Of a DNA stretch of 64,000 nucleotides, positions 8,091 through 16,567 are shown piece after piece. A program made the position numbers and the translations under genes. Position 1 is the stretch's first letter, and each line of letters begins with the position of its first letter. The stretch is from Rathayibacter sp. Leaf185 (lineage in GTDB: Bacteria > Actinomycetota > Actinomycetes > Actinomycetales > Microbacteriaceae), in assembly GCF_001423885.1 (NCBI RefSeq), contig NZ_LMPP01000001.1, positions 845,543 to 909,542 on the forward strand, given 5' to 3'. The notes below the pieces were generated by a model. That model saw only the letters and a program-made list of their open reading frames with translations, had not been told where the DNA came from and made no database searches.

Positions 8091-8945
8091 TCACCGGACC
8101 CGCAGGACCCCCTCCTGCGCGACGCTGGCCACGAGCACGCCGGCGGCCGTGTAGAACCGTCCGGTCGCGAGGCCGCGCTCCGACTGCGCCGACACCGCCT
8201 CCTGCACGTAGAGCACCCAGTCGTTGAGGTCGAACGGCCGGTGGAACCACATCGAGTGGTCCAGACTCGCCGTCGAGAGCCCCGCACTCCCCCAGCCGAG
8301 ACCCTGCACGCGCAGCAGCGACTCGAGGATCGTGTAATCGCAGACGTAGGCGAGCGCGATGCGCTGCGTCTCGGGGTCGAGCGGGATCGGTGACAGCGAG
8401 CGCACCCAGACGGCCTGACCCGGGGAGCGGTCGGCGCGACTCCCGTAGAGCGGCGACGGGTCGTGCCGCAGGTCGAAGCTGCGACCGTGCGCCCAGTACT
8501 CGCCCGCCGCGGTGCCGGCGAGGCCCGCGGTCCGCACCGCGTCCGCCGCGGTCGGAAGGTCGTCGGGCCGCCGCACAGGTCGATTCTGCGGAGCCGCGTA
8601 CGAGTCCCCGGGGGCCGGGGCCGCGAACGACATCGTGGCCTGCAGCACTTCTCTGCCGCGCTGAGTGCCGAGCACGGAGCGGTGCGAGAAGCCGCGGCCG
8701 TCGCGGATCGGCGTGACCTCGTAGTGCACCCGCTCGTCGACGTCGACCGGGCGGAGGAAGTACGAGTGCATCGAGTGCACGAGCCGGCCGGACTCCACGG
8801 TCCGCGTCCCCGCGGCGAGCGCCTGGGCGATCGTGTCGCCTCCGTAGGCCTTGGGCCAGGGGACGTCCTGCGGCTGCGCCGAGAAGCGCAGCGGAGCCTC
8901 CTCGGTCACCTCGATCGAGTCGAGGAACGGCTGCGAGCCGCTCAC
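8091..8945 (-). CDS. tesB: Acyl-CoA thioesterase II (TesB-like)
   Basis: A 284-residue double hot-dog thioesterase that hydrolyses acyl-CoA to acid plus CoA in the cytoplasm. Family features in order: DVPWPKAYGGDTIAQAL near residue 27, VHSMHSYFLRPVD near 55, FSHRSVLGTQRGREVL, then in the second hot-dog LDHSMWFHRPFDLNDWVLY, which carries the catalytic-type Asp, and GRFYTAAGVLVASVAQEG with a Gln near the C-terminus. The GTG start overlaps the stop of the upstream CoA-ester monooxygenase (GTGA), tying it to anthraniloyl-CoA metabolism. There it may recover CoA from stalled ring-modified esters (inference). A medium-chain acyl-CoA role is the family default. Confidence 0.88.
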   Translation of the reverse strand: MSGSQPFLDSIEVTEEAPLRFSAQPQDVPWPKAYGGDTIAQALAAGTRTVESGRLVHSMHSYFLRPVDVDERVHYEVTPIRDGRGFSHRSVLGTQRGREVLQATMSFAAPAPGDSYAAPQNRPVRRPDDLPTAADAVRTAGLAGTAAGEYWAHGRSFDLRHDPSPLYGSRADRSPGQAVWVRSLSPIPLDPETQRIALAYVCDYTILESLLRVQGLGWGSAGLSTASLDHSMWFHRPFDLNDWVLYVQEAVSAQSERGLATGRFYTAAGVLVASVAQEGVLRVR

Positions 8946-11221
8946 GGGACCTGCACCCGTCGCCGCGCGCGGAGCCCCGACAGGTACTGCGGCGGCGTCG
9001 TCGGGTCCACCCAGCCCTGGTCGATCGCGGCGTTGAGCGTCCAGTACGGATCCACGAGGTGCGGCCGGGCGAGCAGGCACAGGTCGGCGCGGCCCGCGAC
9101 GAGGACCGTGTTGACGTCGTCGATGCTCGAGACGGCGCCGACGGTCATCGTCGGCACCGAGGCCTCGTGCCGGATCTGGTCGCTGAAGGGGGTCTGGTAG
9201 AGCCGGCCGTAGTCGGGGCGCGCGTCGGTGCTCGTCTGCCCGGTCGAGACGTCGATGATGTCGGCGCCCGCCCGCTTCAGCCACTGCGACACCTGAGCCG
9301 CATCGTCGCCGTCGAAGCCGCCCTCGACCCAGTCGGTCGCGCTGAGCCGCACGCTGATCGGCCGGTCCTGGGGCCACTCCGCCCGCACGGCCTCGAAGAT
9401 CTCGAGGGCCAGGCGTGCCCGGTTGCGCAGCGACCCTCCGTAGGAGTCCTGCCGGTGGTTCGAGAGCGGGCTGAGGAAGCTCGAGACGAGGTAGCCGTGC
9501 GCGAAGTGCAGCTCGAGCAGGTCGAAGCCGGCCTCGGCGGCGCGGCGCGCGGCGGCGACGTGCTGGGACGTCACCTCGGCGATCTCCTCGGGAGTGAGCT
9601 CGCGGGGCACCTGGCTGTCGGAGCGGTACGGCAGCGGTGACGGGCCGCTGATCGGCCAGTCCCCCTCCTCCAGGGGCTCGTCGATGCCCTCCCACATCAC
9701 CTTCGTCGCGCCCTTGCGGCCGGCGTGGCCGATCTGGGCGGCGATCTTCGCGGTCGTCTCGGAGTGGACGAAGTCGACGATCCCGGCCCACGCCTCCTGC
9801 TGCTCGTCGTTCCAGAGGCCCGGACAGCCGGGGGTGATCCGCCCCTCGGGCGACACGCAGGCCATCTCGGTGAAGATCAGGCCGGCTCCGCCGATCGCGC
9901 GGGAGCCGAGGTGCACGAGGTGCCAGCGGCTCGGCACTCCGTCGACGGCGGAGTACTGGGCCATCGGAGAGACCGCGACGCGGTTCTTGAGCGTGGTGCC
10001 GCGCAGCGTCAGCGGGTAGAACATCGGCGGGGTGCCTGCGGGCGCGGAGTTCCCCGCCTCGACCTGGCTCTCGTGGAACCACTCGTCGAGCCGTGCCACG
10101 TAGAGAGGATCGCGGACACGCAGGTTGTCGTAGGTGATGCGCTGGCTGCGGGTGAGCAGCTGGAAGACGAACTGCTGCGGGCGCAGAGCGAGGTAGCGGT
10201 CGATGTGCTCGAACCAGCGCAGGCTCGTCATCGCCGAGCGCCGGAGCGACGCGGCCACGGGCCTGCGCTCGGCCTCGTAGACCGCGAGCGCGGTCGGCAC
10301 GTCGGCGGCGGCGCCGATCGCCGAGGTGAGCGCGATCGCGTCCTCGAGCGCCTGCTTCGTGCCGGATCCGATCGAGAAGTGCGCCGTGTGCGCGGCGTCG
10401 CCGATGACGACCACGTTCCCGTCGGACCAGCGCTCATTGGTGACGTCGCGGAAGTTCTGCCAGCCCGAGTTGTTGCCGACGAGGCGGTGGCCGCCGAGGT
10501 ACTCGGCGAAGACCTCCTCGCAGAAGGCCATCGACCGCTCGTCGGTGCGTCCCGGCTCGCGGGCGGCGTCGAACTCGTCGAGACCGGCCCGCGCCCAAGT
10601 GGCCGGGTCGGTCTCGACGAGGAACGTCGAGTGCTCGTCGTCGTAGGGGTAGATGTGCGCCCAGAACATCCCGTGCGGAGTGTCGACGAAGACGAAGGTG
10701 AAGCAGTCGACCGGGCGCGCGGTGCCGAACCAGGCGTACTTGAACGGGCGCGTCTCGACCGAGCTGCCGAGCTCCGCCGCGAGAGCCGTGCGGGTCGGGC
10801 TGCTCACGCCGTCGCCGGCGATGACGAGGTCGTGGTCGCGGCGCAGCTCGTCGAGATCGGGCGCGGTGCTCTCGTGCCGCAGGTCGACTCCGAGCTCGCG
10901 GGCGCGGGCGGTCAGCGTGAGGAGGAGGTCCCTGCGGGCCAGCGCCGCGAAGGCGTGACCGTCCGAGCGCTCCTGGAAGCCCCTGACGTCGACGTCCATG
11001 GCCGACCACCTGCGCCAGAGCGCCTCGATCGACCGGTACGAGACCGGGTCCGCGTCTCGGAGGTTCTCGAGGGTCTCCTGCGAGAAGACGACGCCGAACC
11101 CGAAGGTGGAGTCGGCCGCGTTGCGCTCGAAGACCACGACCTCGTGGCCGGGATCGGCGATCTTCAGGAGGAGGGCGGAGTAGAGGCCACCGGGGCCGCC
11201 TCCGATGCAGGCGATTCTCAT
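8942..11221 (-). CDS. Bifunctional anthraniloyl-CoA (or salicylyl-CoA) monooxygenase/reductase
   Basis: This 759-residue flavoprotein has two parts. Residues 1 to about 390 are a group-A FAD monooxygenase: GGGPGG at 7-12, DLVIAGDGVSS near 132-142, and GDAAHTAHFSIGSG starting at 274. Residues about 399-759 are an old-yellow-enzyme (YqjM-like) reductase: MFYPLTLRG, NRVAVSPMAQYSA, QIGHAGRKG, and ELHFAHGYLVSSFLSP before the SYGGSLRNR motif. The architecture matches 2-aminobenzoyl-CoA monooxygenase/reductase and salicylyl-CoA 5-hydroxylase, which act on aryl-CoA thioesters. Kynureninase and an aryl-CoA ligase upstream favour anthraniloyl-CoA, giving hydroxylation plus ring reduction. The ATG at 11221 was chosen because the Rossmann strand RIACIGGG begins directly after it. 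Confidence 0.88.
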   Translation of the reverse strand: MRIACIGGGPGGLYSALLLKIADPGHEVVVFERNAADSTFGFGVVFSQETLENLRDADPVSYRSIEALWRRWSAMDVDVRGFQERSDGHAFAALARRDLLLTLTARARELGVDLRHESTAPDLDELRRDHDLVIAGDGVSSPTRTALAAELGSSVETRPFKYAWFGTARPVDCFTFVFVDTPHGMFWAHIYPYDDEHSTFLVETDPATWARAGLDEFDAAREPGRTDERSMAFCEEVFAEYLGGHRLVGNNSGWQNFRDVTNERWSDGNVVVIGDAAHTAHFSIGSGTKQALEDAIALTSAIGAAADVPTALAVYEAERRPVAASLRRSAMTSLRWFEHIDRYLALRPQQFVFQLLTRSQRITYDNLRVRDPLYVARLDEWFHESQVEAGNSAPAGTPPMFYPLTLRGTTLKNRVAVSPMAQYSAVDGVPSRWHLVHLGSRAIGGAGLIFTEMACVSPEGRITPGCPGLWNDEQQEAWAGIVDFVHSETTAKIAAQIGHAGRKGATKVMWEGIDEPLEEGDWPISGPSPLPYRSDSQVPRELTPEEIAEVTSQHVAAARRAAEAGFDLLELHFAHGYLVSSFLSPLSNHRQDSYGGSLRNRARLALEIFEAVRAEWPQDRPISVRLSATDWVEGGFDGDDAAQVSQWLKRAGADIIDVSTGQTSTDARPDYGRLYQTPFSDQIRHEASVPTMTVGAVSSIDDVNTVLVAGRADLCLLARPHLVDPYWTLNAAIDQGWVDPTTPPQYLSGLRARRRVQVP

Positions 11222-11240
11222 CAGGTCAGGCTCTCCGGTG

Positions 11241-11453
11241 CTACGCGCCGAGGTCGAGGAGGTGCTCGAAGTCGAGCGCGAGGTCGGTGACGACGACCCC
11301 GGTGCTGGCGAGGGCATCGCGGAGGTTCGCGGCGACCGCCGGGGCCAGGTCGCGCTCGAGGAGCGCCTTGAGGCCCGTGTAGACCGCGAGGATGTCGGTC
11401 TCGTCCCGGGTGAGCGGCGTGCCGAGGAGGTCGGTCGTCATCTGTCGTCCCAT
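11241..11453 (-). CDS. Small conserved-context protein, function unknown
   Basis: A 70-residue ORF between the aryl-CoA ligase and the CoA-ester monooxygenase. Its ATG shares bases with the ligase stop (TGATG) and its stop lies 19 bases before the monooxygenase start, so it is almost certainly translated in the operon. A second possible start four codons in (MTTDLLG) would give 66 residues. The protein is mainly amphipathic helix: DETDILAVYTGLKALLERDL, then AVAANLRDALAS, and an acidic/hydrophobic tail LALDFEHLLDLGA. There is no signal peptide, TM segment or Cys. I do not recognise the family; a small partner or stabilising subunit of the ligase or monooxygenase is one guess. Confidence 0.6.
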   Translation of the reverse strand: MGRQMTTDLLGTPLTRDETDILAVYTGLKALLERDLAPAVAANLRDALASTGVVVTDLALDFEHLLDLGA

Positions 11454-12784
11454 CAGGCGGTGCGGAGGTCGGTGAGTCGCTTGGCTTTGAGCTCGAAGCG
11501 CGGGAGGGACTCGGACGGCGCACGCTCGATCACGAAGCGGAGGCCCTCGTGGGCGTCGGCGAGGTCCCTGCCGAGGCAGGAGACGAGAGTGCGCCACTCG
11601 CCGTCGCCGACGGAGGCGGCGGGCTCGATCACGAGCGTGATCTCGTCGCGGATCCCCTCGCGGGTGATCCGGAGCTGGAACTCCTCGATGCCCGGGAAGG
11701 TGCGGACGATCCCCTCGACCGCGCGCGGGTAGACGTTGGTGCCGCGCACCAGCTTCATGTCGTCGACCCGGCCGAGGATCCCGCCCTCGTAGAGGTCCCA
11801 GGTGCGGCCGTTGGCGGCGACCGTGTGCGGCACCTTCACGACGAGGTCGGCGGTGCGGTAGCGGATCAGCGGGATGATGCTCCGGCCGAACGAGGTGCAG
11901 ACCCGCTCCCCGGCCTCTCCGTAGGGCCGCTCCCGACCCGTCTCGGGGTCGATGACCTGCTCGATGAAGTGGTCCTCGATGATGTGGCAGCCGCCGGGCT
12001 GGTTCGCCGGCTCGAACATGAAGATCGTCGAGACCTCGGTCATCCCCGCGGTGTCGTAGGTCTTCGCTCCCCACAGCGACTCGATCAACGCCTTGGTCTC
12101 GGGGATCGAGCCGGCCGGCTCGCCCGAGAGGATCACGGTGCGCACGGGCGAGTTCCGCAGGTCGTAGCCCAGCGCCTCGGCCTCCTGCGCGAGCCTGATC
12201 GCATAGGTGGGGGTCGAGGCGACGACGGTCGCTCCGAAGTCGACGATCTGCTTCACCCGGGCCGCTGTGGTCTGCGCACCGCCGGGGATCGTCAGCGCGC
12301 CGATCTTCTCGAGTCCGTTGTGGAGCCCCCAGAATCCGATGAACGAACCGTAGCCGAAGGCCACGTAGCCGATGTCGGTGGAGCGGACGCCCATCCCGTA
12401 GAGCGCGTACGACCACATCTCGGCCGACCACTTCCAGTCCTTCCGGCTGTCGAGGGCGCGCAGCGGCGTCTTGCCAGAGGTGCCGGAGGTGGTGTGCATC
12501 CGGATGGCGGCTTCCGCGCCCGCGACGGGCAGCCCTCCGTAGGGCGGGAGCGCCTCCTGGCTGGCCATCCAGTCCTCCCGGGTGAGGAAGGGGACGCGCT
12601 CGATGTCGCTCCAGCTCTTCAGCTGCTCGGGCGAGAAGCCCGCGCGGGCGAAGCTCTGGCGGTAGAAGGGGCTGCGTGCGGCCGCCCACTCGACGAGCCG
12701 GGTGAACTTGGCGAACTGCAGCGCGCGGAGGTCGTTCCGCTCGAGCCGCTCGGTCTTCGGGTTCCAGAATTCTGCGTCAGGCAT
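11453..12784 (-). CDS. Aryl-CoA ligase of the phenylacetate-CoA ligase family, probable anthranilate-CoA ligase
   Basis: A 443-residue AMP-forming ligase that would activate an aromatic acid to its CoA thioester. Motifs: the P-loop-like TTSGTSGKTP at 98-107, YGSFIGFWG, the acceptor motif YDTAGMTE at 243-250, RTADLV near 320, and the C-terminal hinge region GRVDDMKLVRGTNVYPRAVEGIVR, all typical of PaaK-type enzymes (about 440 residues). Between kynureninase/dioxygenase genes and an aminobenzoyl-CoA-type monooxygenase, anthranilate is the most likely substrate; phenylacetate or salicylate remain possible. The start at 12784 (MPDAEFWNP) gives a family-like N-terminus; an in-frame longer form starts at 12823. 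It overlaps the small ORF downstream. Confidence 0.82.
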   Translation of the reverse strand: MPDAEFWNPKTERLERNDLRALQFAKFTRLVEWAAARSPFYRQSFARAGFSPEQLKSWSDIERVPFLTREDWMASQEALPPYGGLPVAGAEAAIRMHTTSGTSGKTPLRALDSRKDWKWSAEMWSYALYGMGVRSTDIGYVAFGYGSFIGFWGLHNGLEKIGALTIPGGAQTTAARVKQIVDFGATVVASTPTYAIRLAQEAEALGYDLRNSPVRTVILSGEPAGSIPETKALIESLWGAKTYDTAGMTEVSTIFMFEPANQPGGCHIIEDHFIEQVIDPETGRERPYGEAGERVCTSFGRSIIPLIRYRTADLVVKVPHTVAANGRTWDLYEGGILGRVDDMKLVRGTNVYPRAVEGIVRTFPGIEEFQLRITREGIRDEITLVIEPAASVGDGEWRTLVSCLGRDLADAHEGLRFVIERAPSESLPRFELKAKRLTDLRTA

Positions 12785-12893
12785 GGCGTCCGTTCTCGGT
12801 CCGGGATGTCTCCACATAACCAAACGAATGCGATCGTCACGCGTCGATCAGGTTTCGTGCGTGTAACGATCGTCGGTGGGCCGCACTGCCGCC

Positions 12894-13310
12894 TCAGCGC
12901 GGAGCCACGACGGCGACTCCCTGGATCTCGATGAGCGCCTCGGGCTGCCACAGCGCGGTGACGCCGACCCCCGCCATCGCCGGGTAGCGCGTCCCCGCCA
13001 TATCGCGCCAGATCCGCCCGATCTCGCGGCCGTTGCGCTGGTAGTCGGGGATGTCGAGGAGGTAGATGGTGACTGAGACCAGATCGGACGGCGTTCCGCC
13101 TGCCGCCGCGAGGGTGACCAGGACGTTCGAGAAGGCCTGGCGGAACTGCTCGACGATCCCGCCCGGGACGATCGCGCCGTTCGCATCCATCGCGGTCTGA
13201 CCGCCGAGGTGGACGAGAGAGCCGGATCTGATGCCGTGGGCGAACCCCGACGGGCGCGCGAGCTCGGGCGGATCGATGGTCTCGTGGGGCGCATCGGCGT
13301 GAGGGGTCAT
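12894..13310 (-). CDS. RidA/YjgF-family protein lacking the canonical arginine
   Basis: A 138-residue chorismate-mutase-like trimer-forming protein of the Rid superfamily. It shows SGSLVHLGGQTAMDANG, QFRQAFSNVLVTLAAAGG, the VSVTIYLLDIPDY strand and the C-terminal LIEIQGVAVV. In archetypal RidA an Arg in the V-A-R-L-P segment binds the substrate carboxylate; aligned here, GVTALWQP has Ala at that place, so the usual imine-deaminase chemistry may be altered or lost. It sits between the aryl-CoA ligase gene and the hydrolase gene, separated from both by about 90-110 bases, so it may have its own promoter. Hydrolysing the enamine made from anthraniloyl-CoA would be a fitting job, but this is inference. 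Confidence 0.85.
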   Translation of the reverse strand: MTPHADAPHETIDPPELARPSGFAHGIRSGSLVHLGGQTAMDANGAIVPGGIVEQFRQAFSNVLVTLAAAGGTPSDLVSVTIYLLDIPDYQRNGREIGRIWRDMAGTRYPAMAGVGVTALWQPEALIEIQGVAVVAPR

Positions 13311-13401
13311 GGTCGTCGCCTTCGTCTAGGAGAACTCGGAAATGTCTTCACCGTAACGTCCGTACTCGAAAAGCAAGGTACGTTCCTCCGCCAGTGATCT
13401 C

Positions 13402-14121
13402 TCAGCCCGCGAGCAGACCGACCAGCGTCTCGAACGCCGGGTCACGCGGATCGATCAGCTCGAAGTGGCCGGCACTCTCGAGCTCGTGCAGCGAAGCGCT
13501 GGGATGCAGCGCGGCGTAGCGGCGGCTGTACTCGACCGGGACCTCGGCGTCGCTGCTGCCGTGCACGACCGCCACGGGCATCGGCGGGGCGGGGAGCTGA
13601 AGGGGATCGGCGGCCGCGAGCGGGCCGGACGGGCCGAGCAGCTCGGCCACCGCGTCGTCGCTGAGACGGTCCGCGGCCGCGGCCGCCAGGTCGAGCACTC
13701 CGGCGAGCGACACCACGGCCGCGACGGACGGCGACGGATCGACCGCCTGCGACCACACGGCCAGGTGACCACCCGCCGAATGGCCGACGAGAGTCGCACG
13801 CCGGGGCGGCCCCGGGGCGAGCCCGGGAACGGCGGCCAGCACCGCCCGGACATCGTCGAAGGTGCCCGGCCATCCGCCTCCGGGATCACCGACGCGCCGG
13901 TACTCGGGGAGCAGCACGCACGCCCCGCGGTCGGCGAGAGCAGCCGCGAGCGGCCGGGCGTGGATCCGGTCGTAGCGGTGGCGCCAGAAGCCGCCGTGAA
14001 CCAGGACGACCAGGGGCCCCGCCGACGCCGCTCCGTAGACGTCGACCACGTGCTCCGGCGCCGTGCCGTAGCGCAGCACCCGGTCGGGCTCGCGAGCCGA
14101 GAGGTCGAGGACACTCGTCAT
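13402..14121 (-). CDS. Alpha/beta-hydrolase, probable kynurenine formamidase
   Basis: A 239-residue serine hydrolase with the oxyanion segment HGGFWR at 42-47, the nucleophile elbow GHSAGG with Ser115, Asp191 in the SSDAEVP turn and His219 in SAGHFELIDP, so the triad is complete. HGGFW-type hydrolases include the animal/fungal arylformamidases, which convert N-formylkynurenine to kynurenine plus formate. It starts only 16 bases after kynureninase, in one unit with tryptophan dioxygenase, so it fills the missing middle step. It is not the metal-dependent KynB type common in bacteria. There is no signal peptide, so it is cytoplasmic. Assignment rests on context as much as sequence. Confidence 0.78.
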   Translation of the reverse strand: MTSVLDLSAREPDRVLRYGTAPEHVVDVYGAASAGPLVVLVHGGFWRHRYDRIHARPLAAALADRGACVLLPEYRRVGDPGGGWPGTFDDVRAVLAAVPGLAPGPPRRATLVGHSAGGHLAVWSQAVDPSPSVAAVVSLAGVLDLAAAAADRLSDDAVAELLGPSGPLAAADPLQLPAPPMPVAVVHGSSDAEVPVEYSRRYAALHPSASLHELESAGHFELIDPRDPAFETLVGLLAG

Positions 14122-14137
14122 GCGCCGGCCCGAGCCG

Positions 14138-15373
14138 TCACGACGACTCCTGCGCGAGGAGGTCGCGGACGGCCAGCACGACGATCTCGACCTCGGCGAA
14201 GGAGGTCGACAGCGGCGAGAGGCCCAGGCGGAGGCCGCTCGGGGCGCGGAAGTCGGGGATCACGCCGCGCTCCCAGAGCACGGGCACCATCGCGGCGAAG
14301 GCCGGATGGTCGACGGTGATGTGGCCGCCGCGGCGCTCGGAGAGGCGCGTGGTCGACAGCGTGACGCCCAGCGGCGCGAGGTGCTCGTCGAAGAGCTCGA
14401 CGGCGAAGGCGGTGAGCGCGAGCGACTTCGCGTGGATCGCCGGCAGCCCCGCCTCCTCGATCAGGTCGAGCATCGACTGCATGGCGATCATGCCGACGAT
14501 CGGAGGGGTGCCGCTCACGAAGCGGCGGATGCCGTCGGCGGGGTCGTAGGACTCCCCCATCCGGAACGAGTCCTTGACGCCCATCCAGCCCCAGATCGGC
14601 TGCACGGAGGTGGAGATCAGGTCGCGCCGGACGTAGAGGAACGCCGGAGCGCCCGGGCCGCCGTTGAGGTACTTGTAGGTGCAGCCCGTCGCCAGGTCGA
14701 CGCCCCACTCGTCGAGCTCGATCGGCAGGACGCCGACGGAGTGGCAGAGGTCCCAGAGCACGAGTGCACCGGCGTCGTGCACGAGCGCGGTGATCGCGGG
14801 CACGTCGGCCGCGAAGCCCGAGCGGTAGGCGACCTGGCTGAGGACGACGACGGCCGTGTCAGCGCCCACGACCGAGCGGACGTCATCGGGTGCGACGCCG
14901 CCGCCGAGCTCCGTCTCGATCCAGCGGATGCTCGCGCCGGTCTCGGCGGCGATGCCCTCCACGACGAAGCGATCGGTCGGGAAGTTGCCGCGGTCGATCA
15001 CGATCTCGGAGCGCCCCGGCCGCGCGTGCAGCGCCGTGCGGATCAGCTTGTAGAGCGACACGGTGGTCGAGTCGCCGACGACGACCTGACCGGGCCCGGC
15101 ACCGAGCACGGCCGACCCGAGACGGTCGCCGAGCGCCAGCGGAAGCTCGAACCAGCTGTCGTCCCAGCCGCGGATGAGGCGGTGGCCCCAGCTCTTCTCG
15201 ACGAAGGCGGCGTAGCGCGCAGGCAGGTCCGCGAGCGGGCGCCCGAGCGAGTTGCCGTCGACGTAGGCGGGGAGCGCCGGGTCGTCCGCACCGAGGAACC
15301 TCGAACGGTAGGACGAGAGCGGGTCGAGCCGGTCGAGCTCGGCCGCCGTGGTGAGGGTGCCGGTGGCGGTCAT
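14138..15373 (-). CDS. kynU: Kynureninase
   Basis: A 411-residue fold-type-I PLP enzyme that splits kynurenine into anthranilate and alanine. Visible features: [11 protein letters not shown] near 37-47, the phosphate-binding [10 protein letters not shown] at 100-109, [18 protein letters not shown] at 207-224, the PLP lysine in [12 protein letters not shown] (Lys234), the motif [10 protein letters not shown] and the C-terminal [13 protein letters not shown]. Length is typical. The ATG overlaps the stop of tryptophan dioxygenase (ATGA), giving direct coupling of the first and third pathway steps. The product anthranilate leads to the ligase at 11453-12784; no 3-hydroxyanthranilate dioxygenase is seen, so this points to degradation rather than NAD synthesis. 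Confidence 0.95.
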   Translation of the reverse strand: MTATGTLTTAAELDRLDPLSSYRSRFLGADDPALPAYVDGNSLGRPLADLPARYAAFVEKSWGHRLIRGWDDSWFELPLALGDRLGSAVLGAGPGQVVVGDSTTVSLYKLIRTALHARPGRSEIVIDRGNFPTDRFVVEGIAAETGASIRWIETELGGGVAPDDVRSVVGADTAVVVLSQVAYRSGFAADVPAITALVHDAGALVLWDLCHSVGVLPIELDEWGVDLATGCTYKYLNGGPGAPAFLYVRRDLISTSVQPIWGWMGVKDSFRMGESYDPADGIRRFVSGTPPIVGMIAMQSMLDLIEEAGLPAIHAKSLALTAFAVELFDEHLAPLGVTLSTTRLSERRGGHITVDHPAFAAMVPVLWERGVIPDFRAPSGLRLGLSPLSTSFAEVEIVVLAVRDLLAQESS

Positions 15374-16227
15374 CGTCGTCCGATCTCGGTGCGGACGGCG
15401 AACAGCTCGGGGAAGAAGGTGAGCTCGAGCGCCTTCTGCAGGAACCCGACTCCGCTGGACCCGCCCGTGCCGGGCTTGAAGCCGATCGTGCGCTGCACCG
15501 TGCGGAGGTGCCTGAATCGCCAGGTCTGGAAGTTGTCCTCCACGTCGACCAGCTCCTCGCACGCCTCGTACGCACCCCAGAACTCGCCGTCGTTCTCGTA
15601 GATCCGCGTGAACACCGGCACCAGGGAGGGAGTGAACACGTGCGCGAGCGTCACATCGCGCTCCAGCAGCTCGGCAGGCACGTCGTGACCCGCCCGCGCG
15701 AGCAGGCGCAGGAACTCGTCGTACAGGCTCGGCGCCTCCAGCAGCTCCTGCAGCTCGGCACGCGCCGCGTCGTCGCCGCGGAACACCTCGAGCATCTTCG
15801 CGTTCTTGTTCCCGAGCAGGAACTCCACCGCCCGGTACTGATGCGACTGGAACCCCGACGAGTTCGCGAGGAAGTCGCGGAACTGCGCGTACTCGGTCGG
15901 CGTCAGCGTCGCGAGAACCGACCACTGATCGGTCATCGTCTTCTGGATGTGCTTGACCCGCGCGATCTTCTTCAGCGCCCCCGACAGGTCGTCGGCCGCC
16001 ATCAGACGGCACGCCGCGCGCAGCTCGTGCAGCAGCAGCTTCAACCACAGCTCCGAGGTCTGGTGCTGGATGATGAACAGCATCTCGTCGTGATGCTCCG
16101 GACTGCTCACCGGGTTCTGCGCCGACAGCAGAGTCTCGAGCGACAGGTACGAGCCGTAGCTCATCTTCTCGCGCAGATCGGTCACGATCCCGCTCTCGAG
16201 ATCGCGGGTGTTCTCCTCGAGGGCCAT
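15370..16227 (-). CDS. kynA: Tryptophan 2,3-dioxygenase
   Basis: A 285-residue haem dioxygenase that opens the tryptophan indole ring to N-formylkynurenine. Key residues fall at the numbers known from the Xanthomonas enzyme: distal His55 in [11 protein letters not shown], Arg117 in YAQFRDFL, which contacts the substrate carboxylate, and the haem-ligand His240 in [13 protein letters not shown], followed by the [11 protein letters not shown] loop. The start at 16227 was chosen for its upstream GGGAGG about seven bases away and because it gives the usual length; a longer frame upstream has no family similarity. It is first in a unit with kynureninase and the hydrolase, transcribed toward lower coordinates. 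Confidence 0.97.
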   Translation of the reverse strand: MALEENTRDLESGIVTDLREKMSYGSYLSLETLLSAQNPVSSPEHHDEMLFIIQHQTSELWLKLLLHELRAACRLMAADDLSGALKKIARVKHIQKTMTDQWSVLATLTPTEYAQFRDFLANSSGFQSHQYRAVEFLLGNKNAKMLEVFRGDDAARAELQELLEAPSLYDEFLRLLARAGHDVPAELLERDVTLAHVFTPSLVPVFTRIYENDGEFWGAYEACEELVDVEDNFQTWRFRHLRTVQRTIGFKPGTGGSSGVGFLQKALELTFFPELFAVRTEIGRR

Positions 16228-16567
16228 GGCAGCCCTCCCTTCGTGTGATGGTGCGCGGAGCCGGGAATCGGTGGCGGGTCGCGGGGCCGGGTCTCGTCGC
16301 AGGGTCTCATGTCTATCGAGCGGATGTGACCGTACCGTGTTGTCCGCGTTTCGATCGTGTTTCTTTTTCGTGACCGACGTCACTGCGGCGTGATGGCTTC
16401 AAGGCGACCGCGGCGGCTGTGCATTGGCTGCGATGTCCAGCCTTCACCTGTGCTCTCACTCTCCGCTGACGATCGCTGAACGACCGTCAGTTCCCCTGCG
16501 GGCCGCCGAACGGGTGGCCGCGACGAGTGACCGGACGGGCGCGACCCGCGCCGCCTACCCTGAGGGC

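Noticed and set aside
12852-16363. Similar elements GTTTCGTGCGTGTAAC (12852-12867) and GTTTCGATCGTGTTTC (16348-16363) ahead of the ligase and dioxygenase genes
   Set aside because: They share 12 of 16 bases, but with several hundred possible windows such a match is expected by chance. No dyad symmetry supports them.
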